A stretch of DNA of 64,000 bases from Kuschelorhynchus macadamiae (GCA_030620095.1 JAUTXW010003396.1:1-64000); one strand, 5' to 3'. Shown: positions 22,298 to 34,372, numbered from the stretch's first letter. The notes: generated from the sequence alone by a model not told the origin. Translations and numbers: made by a program.

Positions 22298-23120
22298 CTA
22301 ACGGGATCTAACAGTTAAGTAATTAAAATACACTACATTACAATAATGTAATATTGGATAAATGAGTGAATCAATTAGCAAAAGTTTCATTATTTCTGGT
22401 AAAAGGTATTTAAAAGGGTATAAGCTTTTAAAATTAAAATAAAAAAAAGACAGCATTGTATTGACATGCTTTTCAAAATCCAGATGTGCATCAAACACCG
22501 AGGTTTTTATCATAATGAACAGCGGCAAAAATGATCTATTCACATGCAAACTCACTAAATTGTGCTGATTAAATTTATGTATAAATATTTCTTCTTGGCA
22601 TTAAGTCTCTGATCATTTTTTATAGACCACTCAAAAACTGCAAGCAGATCAGTGACTATGTTTTACTTAAACAGGCAAGCTAGGTAGGTGTCATCAGCGT
22701 ACAGATAAAAAGAGCAATACCGGACTTGTCTAGGAAGATCTGAGTATACAAGTATACTCCCCTGAGGGATGCCAAACCTGACAATTACAGACTCTGATCT
22801 TACTCCATCCAACTCTACAACCTGAGCTCTAGAACAGAGGTAACTAGTAAACCAACTGCATAACTGTGTAGAGAAACCATAGTACCCCAACTTTTCAATC
22901 AGCATTTCATGATTTATCAAATCAAATGACCTACTGTAATCAAGCAGGACCAAGCAACTAGGAATGATTGATGTTTTGTGCCATGTCACTTGCGACTTTA
23001 CTACAGCAGTGGCTGTACTATAGCCCCTCTGGAAGCCAGACTGAATCTGCGGTATTATATTGTTAGACACCAACAATTCCAACATTTTAGACAAGATTGG
23101 TAGAAGACAAATAGGTCTTA
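22298..23120 (-). pseudogene. Non-LTR reverse transcriptase relic
   Basis: On the minus strand, IPQIQSGFQRGYSTATAVV, VLLDYSRSFDLINHEMLIEK, RFGIPQGSIL and FYLYADDTYLACLF (RT palm blocks including YADD) are followed in another frame by SLYPFKYLLPEIMKLLLIDS and PILHYCNVVYFN, the post-RT region. The region between the blocks around 22560-22660 is decayed. Different family from the neighbouring 17-21 kb element. Confidence 0.8.
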
Positions 23121-23353
23121 ACTCTGATAAAGTTTCTTATTTTTGCTGCCTTTGGTAATGGTCTGAAAACTGTGGTCAGTGTTGCCAGAACATTTTGATA
23201 AACGGTAATAAATAGGCGTTCGAAAAGGTAATAAATTTTGAAGAAAGGTAACAAATTCTTTTTGAAGATTATTTTAGTTGAACATTGGACTTTAACAAGG
23301 AAAAAAAAAACTTGCGTTTATTCCGTATAAGGTGATTTGGTCATTTAGCCACT

Positions 23354-23887
23354 GTGATAGAAAATTCGCCAATTGAAAACATTGCAAACGCTAGTAGTTC
23401 AAATAACCTAGAGAGAGAAAATGACATTCCACAAAACATACAAAAACAAATATTAATTAATGTTAACGCGAAACAATATATTCCAAATAATGGACAAAGT
23501 CAAAGACATTTCGAAGATTTTCAGGAACCACGGTATACCAGACGACGTCAATCGAAGACGAAGAAGCTGGGGACTTGTGATGTGTCCTCAAACACTGAAA
23601 CCCAAGGCTTCACAGGAGGTGACAGACGGGCATGGATTTATATAAACAGGGTGAAAAAAACAGCCATAGAAGTCATAATTACTGACTTTATTAAAACAGC
23701 AAAAAACCACTTGAAGCCCTTTGTGGTTGTGGCTCCAATACTGAAGAAGTACGAACTTTACGATGTTGCTTTTTGGCCAACAAATGTTGGCATACATAGT
23801 TTTGACTTTAGCAAGCATAAGGAGTGTTTACAAGAAGCTAAAGAGTTTTTTCTGTGGTGGGCTGGCCACAGATGGGCCATTGCCTAG
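23354..23887 (+). pseudogene. Non-LTR ORF1 (Gag-like) relic
   Basis: An open frame of 177 residues. The second half (GFTGGDRRAWIYINRVKKT, FVVVAPILKKYELYDVAFWP, NVGIHSFDFSKHKE) has the form of the C-terminal domain of insect non-LTR ORF1 proteins. The first half is charged and low complexity (RYTRRRQSKTKKLG). It probably belonged with the RT C-terminal piece at 23.94-24.36 kb on the same strand, with the middle deleted. Confidence 0.6.
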
Positions 23888-23939
23888 TCAGAGTGAAAAC
23901 AAACAATGCAAATAAATCAGAGGTACATAGAACATTCTC

Positions 23940-24360
23940 TGTCATACACCGAAACTGACATTTTTTGATGAATTTAAGAATAATGATTTATATAATATGA
24001 GAACCTTAGATTATAATATACCTCGACATAGGTTATCGCTGTATAAGATCCATGTACAAAGGTATTCAATTTTACAATAAACTTCCAACACATTACAAAC
24101 TGCTGAATAATAGCCTAGAATTTAAGAGAGCCCTACACAAATACCTTGTTAGTTTAGAACCTTATTGTAGTTCTATGTGTATTTATAATCAAAATAAATG
24201 TAGATCTCCATGTATGTATTATAATTATAACTTTTAATTACTCTAAATATCTTTTTAAAATTGCTCCAACACTCCTTTATGACGCCATTCTATTAATGTA
24301 AATTTGCTTGTTTGTAACATTTTGCATTTTCTTTAATAAAGAGTTTTGTATTGAATAAAG
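23940..24360 (+). pseudogene. Non-LTR ORF2 extreme C-terminus and 3' end
   Basis: MRTLDYNIPRHRLSLYKI in one frame and YKGIQFYNKLPTHYKLLNNS with LEFKRALHKYLVS in the next match the usual last blocks of insect non-LTR ORF2 (rRTR... then F..G...YN.LP...K). The sequence then runs to a 3' end with AATAAA motifs and a ttgaataaag tail at about 24350-24360. Confidence 0.65.
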
Positions 24361-25223
24361 GACTGATAAACATCATATTCTTAAAGGTTCCTAAAAGCAA
24401 AACTATTACCATTAAGATCATCCAATTGATTATTTTAAAAATAACTAGAGAACTATCATCAATCGGAGTAGATAACATGAAAGAAAAGATCACTGATCTG
24501 ATGATTATCTTTTAGATGACTAGGGATATCATTACTATTTTTAGAATGAATATTCCATATGTTAATTTTATTTTGGAAGTTTTTTTTTATTCCTTCTGTA
24601 CCCTCCCCAGTTCAGTAGACATCAAAGTTTTTTTTTTCACTATGAATTGCAAAAGATAAATAGTTTTTAATATCAAAATTTTTAATTTTTATGTGCAATT
24701 TCCATGATATGATATGTCCATTAATGTCATTAAAATCGAGCTGCTACATTTGACTAAAATCTCTATTAGTTATAACCTTCCCTATGAAAGAAAATAACCT
24801 TTTTTTTTGGAGAGTTTGTTGAATGAAATATTCTCCAAAAAACTCTTTATTGTCCTTTCCACCTTCTTTTCCATTGTAATTTTGAATATCATTTGTCATT
24901 TTCTCCATTGCCAAAGCATTAGGACTTCTGATGTCACAAGGACTATGTTGCTGGAAAATATTTAATAAAATAGAGAAAAATTGGCTTGGTAAAAAAAATA
25001 TTTCACATTTGTGCACCTTCATATGGCATCCACTTTCATTTTACAAAATAAATGGCTAATAATTGGATTGAAAACAAAATCCTGAGAGGTAATATATTTT
25101 CGAGCAGGTCTAGTTCCAAAGATTCTATGAGTGTAACGGGACTGTAATTCATCAGTATGCCAGAAATAAACTCTGCTATTTTGCAAATTATGTAAGTTTT
25201 ATATAAAGGGACTTAAGCCTTAC
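24361..25223. other. PIGG intron 2, unassigned part
   Basis: AT-rich intron sequence next to exon 2. A 92-codon minus-strand open frame at 24744-25022 (with NGKEGGKDNKEFFGEYFIQQ) is not recognised, has no splice-site support and no family match I can name. Probably noncoding or an old TE relic. Confidence 0.4.
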
Positions 25224-25382
25224 CTCCAGCATCTCTCATTCCATGATCACCAGTGATTAATATTAAAGTGTCACTATAAACAGTTTTTTCATATATTTTA
25301 TTTATAACTAGATCCATTTCTGATAATTTTTGTTTTATTTTGCTTGAAAATGGACCTAATACGTGGCCTATGTGATCCAAGC
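25224..25382 (-). CDS. PIGG: GPI ethanolamine phosphate transferase 2, exon 2
   Basis: A 159-bp exon too short to stand out as an ORF. It has acceptor ttttttag before it and donor GTAAGG after it. It continues exon 1 as (G)LDHIGHVLGPFSSKIKQ and ends LITGDHGMRDAG. This supplies two metal-binding blocks of the alkaline-phosphatase-type active site: LDHIGH and GDHGM, both conserved in PIGG, PIGN and PIGO. Phase 1 at both ends keeps the frame across the gene. Confidence 0.93.
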
Positions 25383-25772
25383 CTAAAAAAGTAGTCGAAT
25401 AATTAATATTAATTACTGTTTGAATTGTTCGAGAAAATTAACATCTGTTGTGAACAAGGTTGTGAATGAATGAATGTTTATTTGTTATAAGCATATTATC
25501 ACCACATCAAAAAACCAAATAGTAAAACTTTTTAAAAGTTAATAACTAGTTAAACTTTAAAACATTTTAGTTTCCGGAGAAAAAAATTAAAAATGTATCA
25601 AAATTAAAACAATGCAAACCACAATATAAGACAATGGCTGAGGAAAAGAAAAAGGATAACTGCTGCTCTATTCCCACACCTCAGTAATGATGTTGGAAAG
25701 GCATTCGCCAGACATTAGAAATACATTGTGATAAAATATTGCAAATATTATTTCAATAAACAAATATAATAC
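25383..25772 (-). other. PIGG intron 1
   Basis: A 390-bp intron with GT donor at 25772 and AG acceptor at 25383. The gaatgaatgaatgtttattt run near 25465 read on the minus strand resembles a retroposon tail. No gene inside. Confidence 0.75.
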
Positions 25773-26367
25773 CTAAATAGTGTACTATCATTATATCCCA
25801 GTCATGTCTTTCTAGTTCTAAATTCACATTTCTAGTAACATTATCATCCACTTCTGTAAAATCCCATACAAAAAATGAAGTTGTTCCCTCAGACCTAGTA
25901 AAGAAGTTTGGATAGAGCTTTTCCCAAGTATTATCACCATAAAAAACGATCTTAAGGCCTTTACTTCTTGCTGAGTGTAGCCACGAATCGACCAGAATTT
26001 CTGACGAAGCCAAATTCTTTACAACATCAATGTACTGCGGAACATTGCCAGTAGTTAGAGCCTTGATTCTTGGTAAGGTCACCGTGGGACTCTCAACAGA
26101 AACTTTATTAATGCAGCCTTTGTTCTTTGTATGTCTCAGAGTTAGTGGCATCAATGCTGGTGTTGCAAAATCCCATCTGAGTCCATCAATGATGATTAAA
26201 ACTGTTTTTTGAAAATGTGGTTGGTATAAACTCTCAATATTAAGCGACAAGTTACCAATACGACTCGGTGGTTCGTTTGAAAATTTTGCGATATCATTTG
26301 GTATAGGGAAAAAGCCATACAGAAATAGAATTACAGAGAGAAGCAAAATAGCAGTATATTGGAACAT
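25773..26367 (-). CDS. PIGG: GPI ethanolamine phosphate transferase 2, exon 1 (catalytic N-terminus)
   Basis: Starts at the ATG at 26367 with a signal-anchor-like membrane segment (residues 4-22). It then has the active-site blocks VLIIIDGLRWDF (metal-binding Asp about residue 61), SPTVTLPRIKALTTG (Thr nucleophile region, residues 93-107), and IVFYGDNTWEKLYP, TTSFFVWDFTEVDDNVTR and DIMIVHYLG up to the donor at 25773. These match PIGG rather than PIGN or PIGO. The short intron 1 (25383-25772) follows. No earlier in-frame ATG is needed. Upstream sequence to 26562, between the ATG and hAT element E, should hold its 5' UTR and promoter. Confidence 0.94.
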
Positions 26368-26562
26368 GTTGATTCAGCCTTTGTAGTTGTTTACTTTGTC
26401 ACGCATTTTTGCTCAAACTTAGGCAAACATTTTAAACAATCGCTCATATTTACTATTTTCTGCATCTCTTTTATATAGGTTTGGTCATGTTTTTATACGA
26501 GCCCTGCGAAGTTAACGCCACATAAATTCCAATTCCAATATATGTTTTTGGCACTGCACTTC

Positions 26563-27711
26563 CAGTGCTGCCAATCTAAAATTTCGGATTGTACGGGGTG
26601 TGTTTGTGAATTACCCACTTTTACCCGCAGCCTAACTTCTAATTACCCGCAATTTTACCCACACGGATGAAATTAGAATTTAAAGTATGGAATTGATGCA
26701 ATTATAAAATTTTGTTAATTCATCGACAATAATAAAACTAATTTCAAACGAATTATTGTGGTCGATGTCGTCCCGTGGTCCCATAGGACGAACGAACGGT
26801 TAATTTGCATGGATCTCACCAACGTTGCCAACATTTTCATTGGGACAATGGGATACCATACCAAAGCACGTGAATATGATAAACCTATTTTGCGTATCTC
26901 AATAATTGTATATTTAAAAGAAACTTTTATTTTAATAAAAAAAACATGGTTTTATATACTTAAAAATATATTTTGTTTACGTAGCTAAAGTAGATACATA
27001 TCGCAAATACAAATAGCTTATGAAGAATTAAAATATACCATATAAGTACCTAAATACCTAAGTATGATTAAGGACTTAATACTTTTATTAACCATTTATC
27101 CATGATTACTAACACTACCACAAACGACAATATAAACAACGTGATGAATACATTATATAAAATTAATCAAATATGAATAGGACTTATAAACACGATATCA
27201 CGAAATGCTTACACCACTTACCCCGTGTTTCAACAATAGTAGGTATTAATAAAGAAAAGAAACCATCAGCCTTCGAGTCAAATTAATATTTTTAACTTAG
27301 TTTAATAAAAATCGGGAAAATGAAAGAGATCGACAAATGACGAAATAGAAATTCAACTACAACAATAGCATACATTTCTAGAATGCTTAGAGTCTTACCT
27401 AGTTACCCATGCCGCACAAACGCATGTTTTGGCTGTAGAAAGAGATGGAAATGGAAAAGGTATTAGATACTAACATACTAACAGAGGCCGAAAGTGGCCT
27501 CTTCTAGCAGTCTAGAGATTTACGTTGATGAGTACAACCGCCAACAGTGCATTTTGACGTTGCAGTGAGTATCTGAAATGAGAATCTGGCTCCACAAAAT
27601 TAAAACCTGGGGTTTTTGCTTGTGGCTTAGATTCCTGAATTACACGCTTTTACTCGCACGGGAATTCTTACCCGCAAAGGTGAGCCAATTACCCGCACAT
27701 TGGCAGCACTG
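26563..27711. mobile_element. hAT MITE E, 1149 bp, perfect 8-bp TSD
   Basis: 13-bp perfect inverted ends cagtgctgccaat (26563) and attggcagcactg (to 27711) are flanked by identical tgcacttc copies (26555-26562 and 27712-27719). Next to both ends are clusters of short ttacccgca / ttacccaca units, probably transposase-binding subterminal repeats. The interior has no recognisable transposase (the open frame at 26758-26988 is not similar to anything I know), so it is nonautonomous. It sits about 200 bp upstream of the PIGG start codon. Confidence 0.92.
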
Positions 27712-27816
27712 TGCACTTCGCAACTTGCCAGATTGCTCCCCGTAAGGAGCTTACTCGCTTTATCCGGCGACCCTCGGAGCGAGATACACTTTATTCCGGT
27801 TTGGGGACGTTATCGG

Positions 27817-28737
27817 TGGGATGTCCGGATGGCGAGCTCTGAGCTCCCGATCACCCCGTGTATTTCAAAATCTTTAAAATTGACTTTATTTAAAAACTTT
27901 CTAATGCATCTTGGCTTCCACTAGATGCCCCTTGAGAGTACTACTGGTCTCACGAGATAACCTTTTCTTTCAAGCTATCCCCTTACCCCTCCCACTCCCG
28001 CCACATAGCGGCCATTACGCTAATATTCTATGTAGAACTGCGGCAGACGAACGGGATAGAATACAGGAACAACTAGGCCTCACACGTTCACAGCGTCTGC
28101 TCCCGTTCTAGCGGGGTCGTTAGTTTCCACTCTGAGCGTTTGAGTCTCCCGCTTCCCCCCCCAATAAAGCAGCAAAACCGAACACGTGGAACCACTTATG
28201 TTAATAACACAGAGGTCTGCCTTCGACGAGACGAACCGGAAGACTGCTTTCATTCTTTCCTTATTTTTCAAAATGGAGTCGGCTGCCACTTTTTGCTTTC
28301 AGCGCCATTCTACAGCCCAATAGGTAGGATGTCCGGATGGCGAGCTCTAAGCTCCCGAACACCCTGAATCTTTCAAATAACTTTTTAATTTTCGAAATGC
28401 ATCTTGGCTTCCACTAAATGCCCCTTGAGAGTACTACTGGTCTCACGAGATGACCCTTTCTTTCAAGCTATCCCCTTACTCCTTCCACTCCCGCCACATA
28501 GCGGCCATTACGCTAATATTCTATGTAGAACCGCGGCAGACGAACGGGATAGAATGCAGGAACAACTAGGCTTCACACGTTCACAGCGTTTGCTCCCTTT
28601 CTTGTGGGGTCGTTAGTTTCCACTCTGAGCGGTTGAGTCTCTCGTTTCCCCCCGAAATAAGGCAGCAAAACCGAACACGTAGAACCACTTATGTTAATAA
28701 CACAAAGGTCTGCCTTCGACGAGACGAACCGGAAGAC
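27817..28737 (+). repeat. Satellite-like repeat, two tandem units of about 500 bp
   Basis: Unit 1 starts near 27817 (gatgtccggatggcgagctc) and unit 2 near 28327 with the same string; the aatgcatcttggcttccact motif recurs at 27902 and 28398. The second unit is truncated after gacgaaccggaagac at about 28737. The same unit occurs in reverse orientation at 14.14-14.70 kb. Open frames across it repeat from unit to unit and are not genes. Confidence 0.88.
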
Positions 28738-29139
28738 GCCTATTAAATTCTAGCTAATTATAAAATTTTTTAGTAGCATTTCTAGAATGTGTCAGAATTC
28801 AGAAATTCTTACGTTTTCAACATGGGATTTTCAATGTGTATGTCGTTGATCTCCAAGAATAAGGAGAGAATATATCGTGGTGTGCCGGGTTTCTGTGTTG
28901 TTTCGTGGATGTATTGTTCATAAGTAAAGGTTGTCTCGCGGAGAAGAGTTCAGACGCTGTGCATTGTTCTTTATAATTATTTTTATTTTCTATTCTGCTT
29001 GTCTATCAGATTCTACAGTAGAATACCAAGTGCAATGGCGGTTTGGTGGCAGAAGTACGAAAAATACTACAGTGACAGAAGATGTTCTGTGCGCAACACC
29101 AGTAGCAACTCCTAGAATAATTATTTACTTACATTTACC
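28738..29139. other. Unassigned stretch between satellite and FB2
   Basis: An open + frame at 28931-29302 (begins MSRGEEFRRCALFF) runs from here into the left arm of FB2. Its C-terminal half is the translation of that repeat and resembles the minus-strand frame at 12936-13310. No independent gene evidence. Confidence 0.5.
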
Positions 29140-29850
29140 ACCGGCGATCTTAGACAATTTTGGCACACCAGTAATTTTTCGGCTGCTGATATCGAATCTA
29201 AAGTCATATTTTTTTGGCGACGTTTCATTTCCGAATTATACGTCATCAGAGTTTACATTGTTATATATAGCTTTTCACTCTCTTTTCGGTTTCGTTTTAT
29301 AATTTTTATCAGAAAACGATAGAGTATATAATAAAAATATCAAAATTACACATATTTTTCAACATAATATTAGTCAAAAATCATACCGGTAAAATTGTAT
29401 TTGTCAATTGCTATTTATAATAATGTTGGTTACTATAGGCATTAAGAGAACAAAATGCGGCCTCCGGCGCCAAACTATCTGCTAACATGATACTGATACA
29501 CTTTGTAACAACATACTAATAATAAGCAAAACCAAAAACTGCAAAGTTGATAAAATAACTGATATTTTAATTTTTAATATTTTTTTCGAATGACAATGGT
29601 TGCTAATATAAAACACATAATCAAGAAACATTCCCTATTAGATATAGCGTGCGTTTGACAGGTACAATTTAATTCATGTAATTTTAAATGTTTCTTATAA
29701 AAATTACCAAAGGAAAAGAAAAGAAGGTGAAAAACTGAGTGTATTAAGTTATGAAATTTAATGGGATATAAATATCTCCGAAAACACGTAGGTTCGGATT
29801 CGTTAAAAGCGCCTAAAAATCTACTGATGTGCCAAAAATCAAAAATAAGT
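29140..29850. repeat. Foldback repeat FB2, right copy
   Basis: The left arm (about 29140-29440) carries the FB2 module in reverse complement (ttggcacaccagtaattttt, then ggcgacgtttcatttccga). The right arm (about 29452-29850) carries it forward (atctccgaaaacacg, tctactgatgtgccaaaaat). The centre has cctccggcgccaaactatct, matching the centre of the 12.4-13.1 kb copy. Noncoding; lies 250 bp upstream of the VPS35L start. Confidence 0.75.
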
Positions 29851-30095
29851 AAGTAAAAAATTGCTTTCCTTGGGAAATTCGTAGTGAAGTAAATATTGGG
29901 ATATATCTGCTTTAGATAGGGTTTTGAACATAACAGTATTCTAATTTTCTTGTATTGAGCTGGCAGATCATCCGTCTATAGGTGAAATATTCAATTTAAA
30001 TTAATTTTTGAGTTGTGTGTTGTGTTTTATCCATGTATTTAGTTTTTATGTTTGTTTACCTTTTGATGCAATATTTTTTATAGGCTTTAAAAAAG

Positions 30096-30753
30096 ATGTC
30101 TTCAAACCTGCCAGTATGGTAATTTTTTATATAATAGTCTTTGACTTTATAACACAAAAGAAGTATTTTTAGGAAAACACTAGGAAATAGTGATATAAAG
30201 AAGAGGCCAATCTATTCTGAAAGCACTTTTGATCATCCTTTAAAAAATGTTGTGGTAGGTTTTACAATTTTTGATTAGAGAAAGAAGACTGAACATTATA
30301 TATATATTTTTTAGGTCACTGAGAGAATTCCTCGGCGCATACTGGGTTCAACACCTAGCACAGGGCGCACTACTCCTGTATCGACTCAAGCCAGTATTTC
30401 AGAGCCCTTAGCCCTAGCGCTGAAAAAACTAGATCCTCTTACGGAATTTGCAATGCACGAGGAATTGGATCCATTATCTAAAATGGCAGCAGAAATGGTA
30501 AACTGAAAAATAATATTAACTTGTCCATTTGCTTGCCAGTATCAATATATTTGTTAAATATTCATTTTCGCCTTTTAGGATGTTGTTGATAATTTCATAG
30601 GGAAAAAGGAGACAAGTGTGAAAAACCAGAAAGCAGAAAAAGGCATTAATAAAATAGATCAGTGGTCACATAGAAAAAGTGCAATTTTGCAAAAATACAC
30701 CACTTCTGAAAAGTTGTCGATGGTTACAAGCTTTTTACTAGAAGGGGAGAAAG
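30096..30753 (+). CDS. VPS35L: VPS35-like (Retriever/Commander subunit), exons 1-4
   Basis: Four short exons with consensus GT/AG borders and consistent phase: 30096-30118, 30173-30254, 30315-30497, 30579-30753. The ATG at 30096 follows a possible 5'-UTR acceptor (tttttataggcttt). The product begins MSSNLPVWKTLGNSD and includes FDHPLKNVVVTERIPRR, two DPL motifs (LDPLTEF, LDPLSKMAAE) and IDQWSHRKSAILQKYTTSEK with LSMVTSFLLEGEK, which fit the N-terminal region of VPS35L (C16orf62 family). VPS35L forms Retriever with VPS26C and VPS29 on endosomes, for recycling of membrane cargo with the CCC complex. The last donor splits a codon that is completed 16.7 kb downstream. Gene continues in exons 5-7. 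Confidence 0.9.
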
Positions 30754-31507
30754 GTAAGGTAAAATACTTATGGATAGTAACAAGGGAAGTAGGGTTACCG
30801 GATGGATTGCATATACTTAAAAATGGACACCTTATATAAGAAGTTTTACTTAAAATGGAGTAAATTATCAATAGCTAGCAGCAGGTTAAAGTTTTATAGA
30901 ATATTTGTGTTTTTTTTTATGCAGTTTCATTGGTTTGGTAATAGAATTTGATAATAATTGGCATATAAGTAATCTTAAGACTGTAATGCTTCGATTAACA
31001 CTTTAGCAAAACTACTTTCATAAAGTTGGTTTCTATTACAACTTGAGAGTTCATATGATTGAGATTTAAAGAAAAAATTGTAATTGTTAAATAACCTAAA
31101 TAATTGAAAGATACTATTTCTGGTTTGGAAATCCAAAATTGCAGCGCCAATAAGGCCGACGAATTTTGTAACTTGTGTAGATTAAACTGAAAATTGGTGC
31201 CTACGAAAATTTAAGAGAGCATTTAAAAATTCAAAATAGCAGTGCCAAAATGACAATGTCAACAGGTCGGACAGATGATTTTAACATTTGTGGAGATTAT
31301 TTAAGAATGTACAACAGAAATCAAAACGGTGTACTTTTGTACAGATTTGGCTGAAATATCAGTATGTAGAAGTATTTAAGAATGAATGTTATGAAATTTT
31401 AGTCAATATTTGAGAATTAAAATATGTTGCACCATCATAGCAGACTAATTTCAAAATGTTTGCAGATTTGATTAAAATTCAGAATTTCGGGATATTTAAG
31501 ACTGCAT
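30754..31507. repeat. VPS35L intron 4 start, degenerate tandem repeat
   Basis: From about 31130 the sequence shows loose repeats with elements like gcagtgccaa, gattttaacatttgt and acagatttggct / agatttgattaaaa. The same pattern resumes at 33.94 kb, on the far side of the non-LTR insertion, so the insertion split an older degenerate tandem array. 30754-31130 is otherwise featureless intron. Confidence 0.5.
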
Positions 31508-33930
31508 TTCAAAACTCAAACTCAAACATGGCTTTATTGTCATAAACAAAATTCATTGACATACACATAACAATAGAATACAAGAACGACAAAATTCAAT
31601 TATAAATATATATGTATATTTTTTTGTTTTTTTTTTACATTTTTTCTTTAAAATGAAGATTCCAGAAACTCGTTTACTGAATAATAGGCTCTTTCAACCA
31701 GAAAGCTTTTTACTTGTGCTCTAAAAGATTTGTAGTTATCTATTTGTCTCAATTGGATGGGAAGGTGGTTAAAAATCTTCCTGCTATTATAAAGAAACGA
31801 TCTTTTGGTAAGTGCTGCATTGGGTATTGGCAGAGGAATTTGATGTGTTCTACGCATTAAATATGGTCCAGTCGTGATACTGATCTGATCCCCGAATTTT
31901 TTATGCGATAAGCACACTGTTTCCAAAATAAAAATACTGGGCAGTGTAAGGATCTTATTACTACAAAATAAAGGTCTGCAGGATTCCCGTTTTTTTACAC
32001 CAGATAAAGCTCGTAGTGCTCGCTTCTGAAGAATAAAGATAGAATTAAATAAATATCTAGCGCAAGAACCCCAGAAACAAATGCCGTAACGCAAGTGCGA
32101 TTCCACAAGTGCAAAATATACATTTTTTGCTGTAGGGAAATCCAGTTCGCGTGCTACAACTCGCACTGCAAAGCAGCCTTTCGCTACTTTAGTGCAAATG
32201 CTTTCTATATGTTGATCAAACCTGAATTTATTGTCTATAATTAACCCCAAAAATTTGTTGACCTGAACATTGGAATTAATTGAGATTCTAAGTAAACGTC
32301 ACTTAAGCTGCATTTAAAGGTCATTAGATTGGTCTTCGATATGTTAAGAGATAAGCGATTTGCATTACACCACTCCTTGATTATTGTCAAGTCCTCAGCC
32401 ACCGTATTCTCAAGAAGTTCCTTACTTTTCTGATGCCAAAGTATTGTCGTGTCATCAGCAAACATAGTGATTTTACCTGTTATGTTTACACTAGCAAGAT
32501 CATTCACGTAAAGCAAGAACAACAAAGGTCCCAAAACTGATCCTTGGAGAACACCACTCTCGATTGCTAGAAGGTTTGATTCTTCATTTTTAACTGTCAC
32601 GGACTGTACGCGCTGAGACAGATATGACGCAAACCAAGACACTGTTGTGTCACCAAAACCATACATCTTCAGCTTGCTCAGCTGTATTCCGCGATCTACA
32701 CAATCAAATGCCTTGGACAGATCGCAGAACACTACCACAGCTCCTTCACCATCATTCAACCAAGTACAGGTTCTCCAAAAATTCGTATATAGCATCATTG
32801 GTATTCCTCGATGACTGAAAACTGAATTGAGAGGCACTAAGTATTCCGTTGTCATTCAAATAATTAACAAGGCGCTTCTTAACCAATTTTTCAATTATTT
32901 TAGACAATGTGGGAATTAAGGAGATTGGTCTAAAGTTTGAGGGTTCCTCAGGATCACCACCCTTAAAGATTGACATAACTTTTGCCCTTTTCAGGCACTC
33001 AGGGAAGTTTCCTGTTGAAAAAGATACATTAATGGCTCCTGCTAGACCATGAAGCATGATGTCTGGTAATTCCCGTATAATCCTCAATGATATATTGTCC
33101 CACCCAGATGAATTTGCATTTCTAATGTCAGATATCGTTCTCTTTAACTCATCTATATTGGTTGGGTGAAGATGAAACGAATGCTGAACGGAAATGTCCT
33201 GCAAATATTCCAGAGCATCCGTAGAACAAGTAATACTTCCTGTAAACGTTGTGGAAATTGAACAATAAAACTGATTTAAGACATCACACTTTACACCACA
33301 TTCACTCGCCACTTGCTCTCTCCCACTCAGCTCGCTGGTAATATTCCAGCTTTCTTTTTGTTTGTTTTTAGATTGATTTATTCTCATAGAAAAATAATTT
33401 TGTTTTGCCCTCTTAATGGTGTCTCTATAAACCTTTTGATAAGTAAGGTAATATGACATAAACCTTTCACTATGCAGACAGTATTTGTGGATTTTGTGAA
33501 GTAATCGCATATTATGTGCTGACACCTTAAGACCTTGTGTAAGCCAAGATTTGGGGCTTCTTTTTTTAATTGTTCTTAAAGGAAAAGCTTTATTAAAAAT
33601 GTTTACTAGGCAAAGATGAAATGTAGCAAGTGGATCATCAGAGTTTCTAACAATGTTCCAGTTTTCCTCATTACAAAGTTGAAAGAACCTACCATAGTTG
33701 CACCTTTTAAAAAGTCTACTACGCCTTTTTAACGGTTTATGTCTATACATGATTAAGGATACATTGCTAACTACAGCTTCATGGTCTGACAATCCAGCAC
33801 TTATAACAAAGGACATGACATCAGGGACAACATTAGGTTCAACGTGTAGGTTCCTTTACATGCATATTCAAATTAAAGGAGTTTAATAAATTGGTAATCA
33901 GTAGTGCATCGGATTGATTTTTATTCAAAA
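31508..33930 (-). mobile_element. Non-LTR retrotransposon in VPS35L intron 4 (antisense)
   Basis: A 5'-truncated copy ending, on the minus strand, in a poly-adenylation-like signal and a ttgagtttgag tail (about 31508-31530). It contains a broken ORF2. Same family as the elements at 34.24/40.6-42.7 kb and 61.3-62.9 kb, shown by shared FADDTT/FADDAT blocks, LNISKTNLMTFKC-type motifs and C-termini. Confidence 0.88.
31648..33905 (-). pseudogene. Non-LTR ORF2 (endonuclease end, RT), broken
   Basis: In order on the minus strand: the last endonuclease block (ISAGLSDHEAVV), linker, RT (SIFKGGDPEEPSNFRPISLI, SASQFSFQSSRNTNDAIYEF, VVFCDLSKAFDCVDRGI, SGVLQGSVLGPLLFLLYVND, MFADDTTILWHQ), thumb (LSLNISKTNLMTFKC) and C-terminal region (SHLRYGICFWGSC, FILQKRALRALSG, RKIFNHLPIQLR), ending SVNEFLESSF at 31648. 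Frame changes near 33820, 32750-32850 and 32245 break it. SASQFSFQ (usually xxQFGFQ) has lost a conserved Gly. Confidence 0.88.
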
Positions 33931-34243
33931 AATTCAAAAATTGAAGATTGTAATGCCAACATTGCGGCGGAATTTCAACATTTGTACAGATTTGAGAATA
34001 CATATCACACATTTTTAGTAAATATTTAAAAAATGATAGTAGGAATGCCTAGATTGCGAGCGAATTTTAACATTTATACAGATTTGATTAAAAATCGATA
34101 TTAAGTGTGCAATTCATACATTTTTAGTAATAAATATTCAAAATGGGGATGTCATCAATCAATCAATCCGATAAGTACTTCTTTCAAATATTTTTAAACA
34201 TGTAATAAGGCCAACGTTTTGTTCCCTCATTTTGAATTCTCAA
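33931..34243. repeat. Resumed degenerate tandem repeat in intron 4
   Basis: Units such as gcgaattttaacatttatac and acagatttgattaaaaat continue the array interrupted at 31.5 kb. No gene. Confidence 0.5.
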
Positions 34244-34372
34244 AAAAAACTCAAACTCAAAATACTTTATTATCGAGGAAATGTGATTTCCATTGACAAA
34301 GCATACTACAAAATAATATAAAGTCTAATAGTTTACAAAAAAATCTTAAAACATTAAGCAAGCTAAACAATA

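Noticed and set aside
23171..23190. cagtgttgccaga at about 23175 resembling a hAT end
   Set aside because: No matching inverted end or TSD found nearby.
24744..25022. Possible extra PIGG exon in intron 2
   Set aside because: Exons 2 and 3 join in phase at conserved residues (GDHGM...GHGGTSHPE), leaving no room for an inserted exon, and no family match was seen.
26758..26988. 76-codon open frame inside hAT MITE E
   Set aside because: No similarity to a transposase or any known family, and MITEs of this kind are noncoding.
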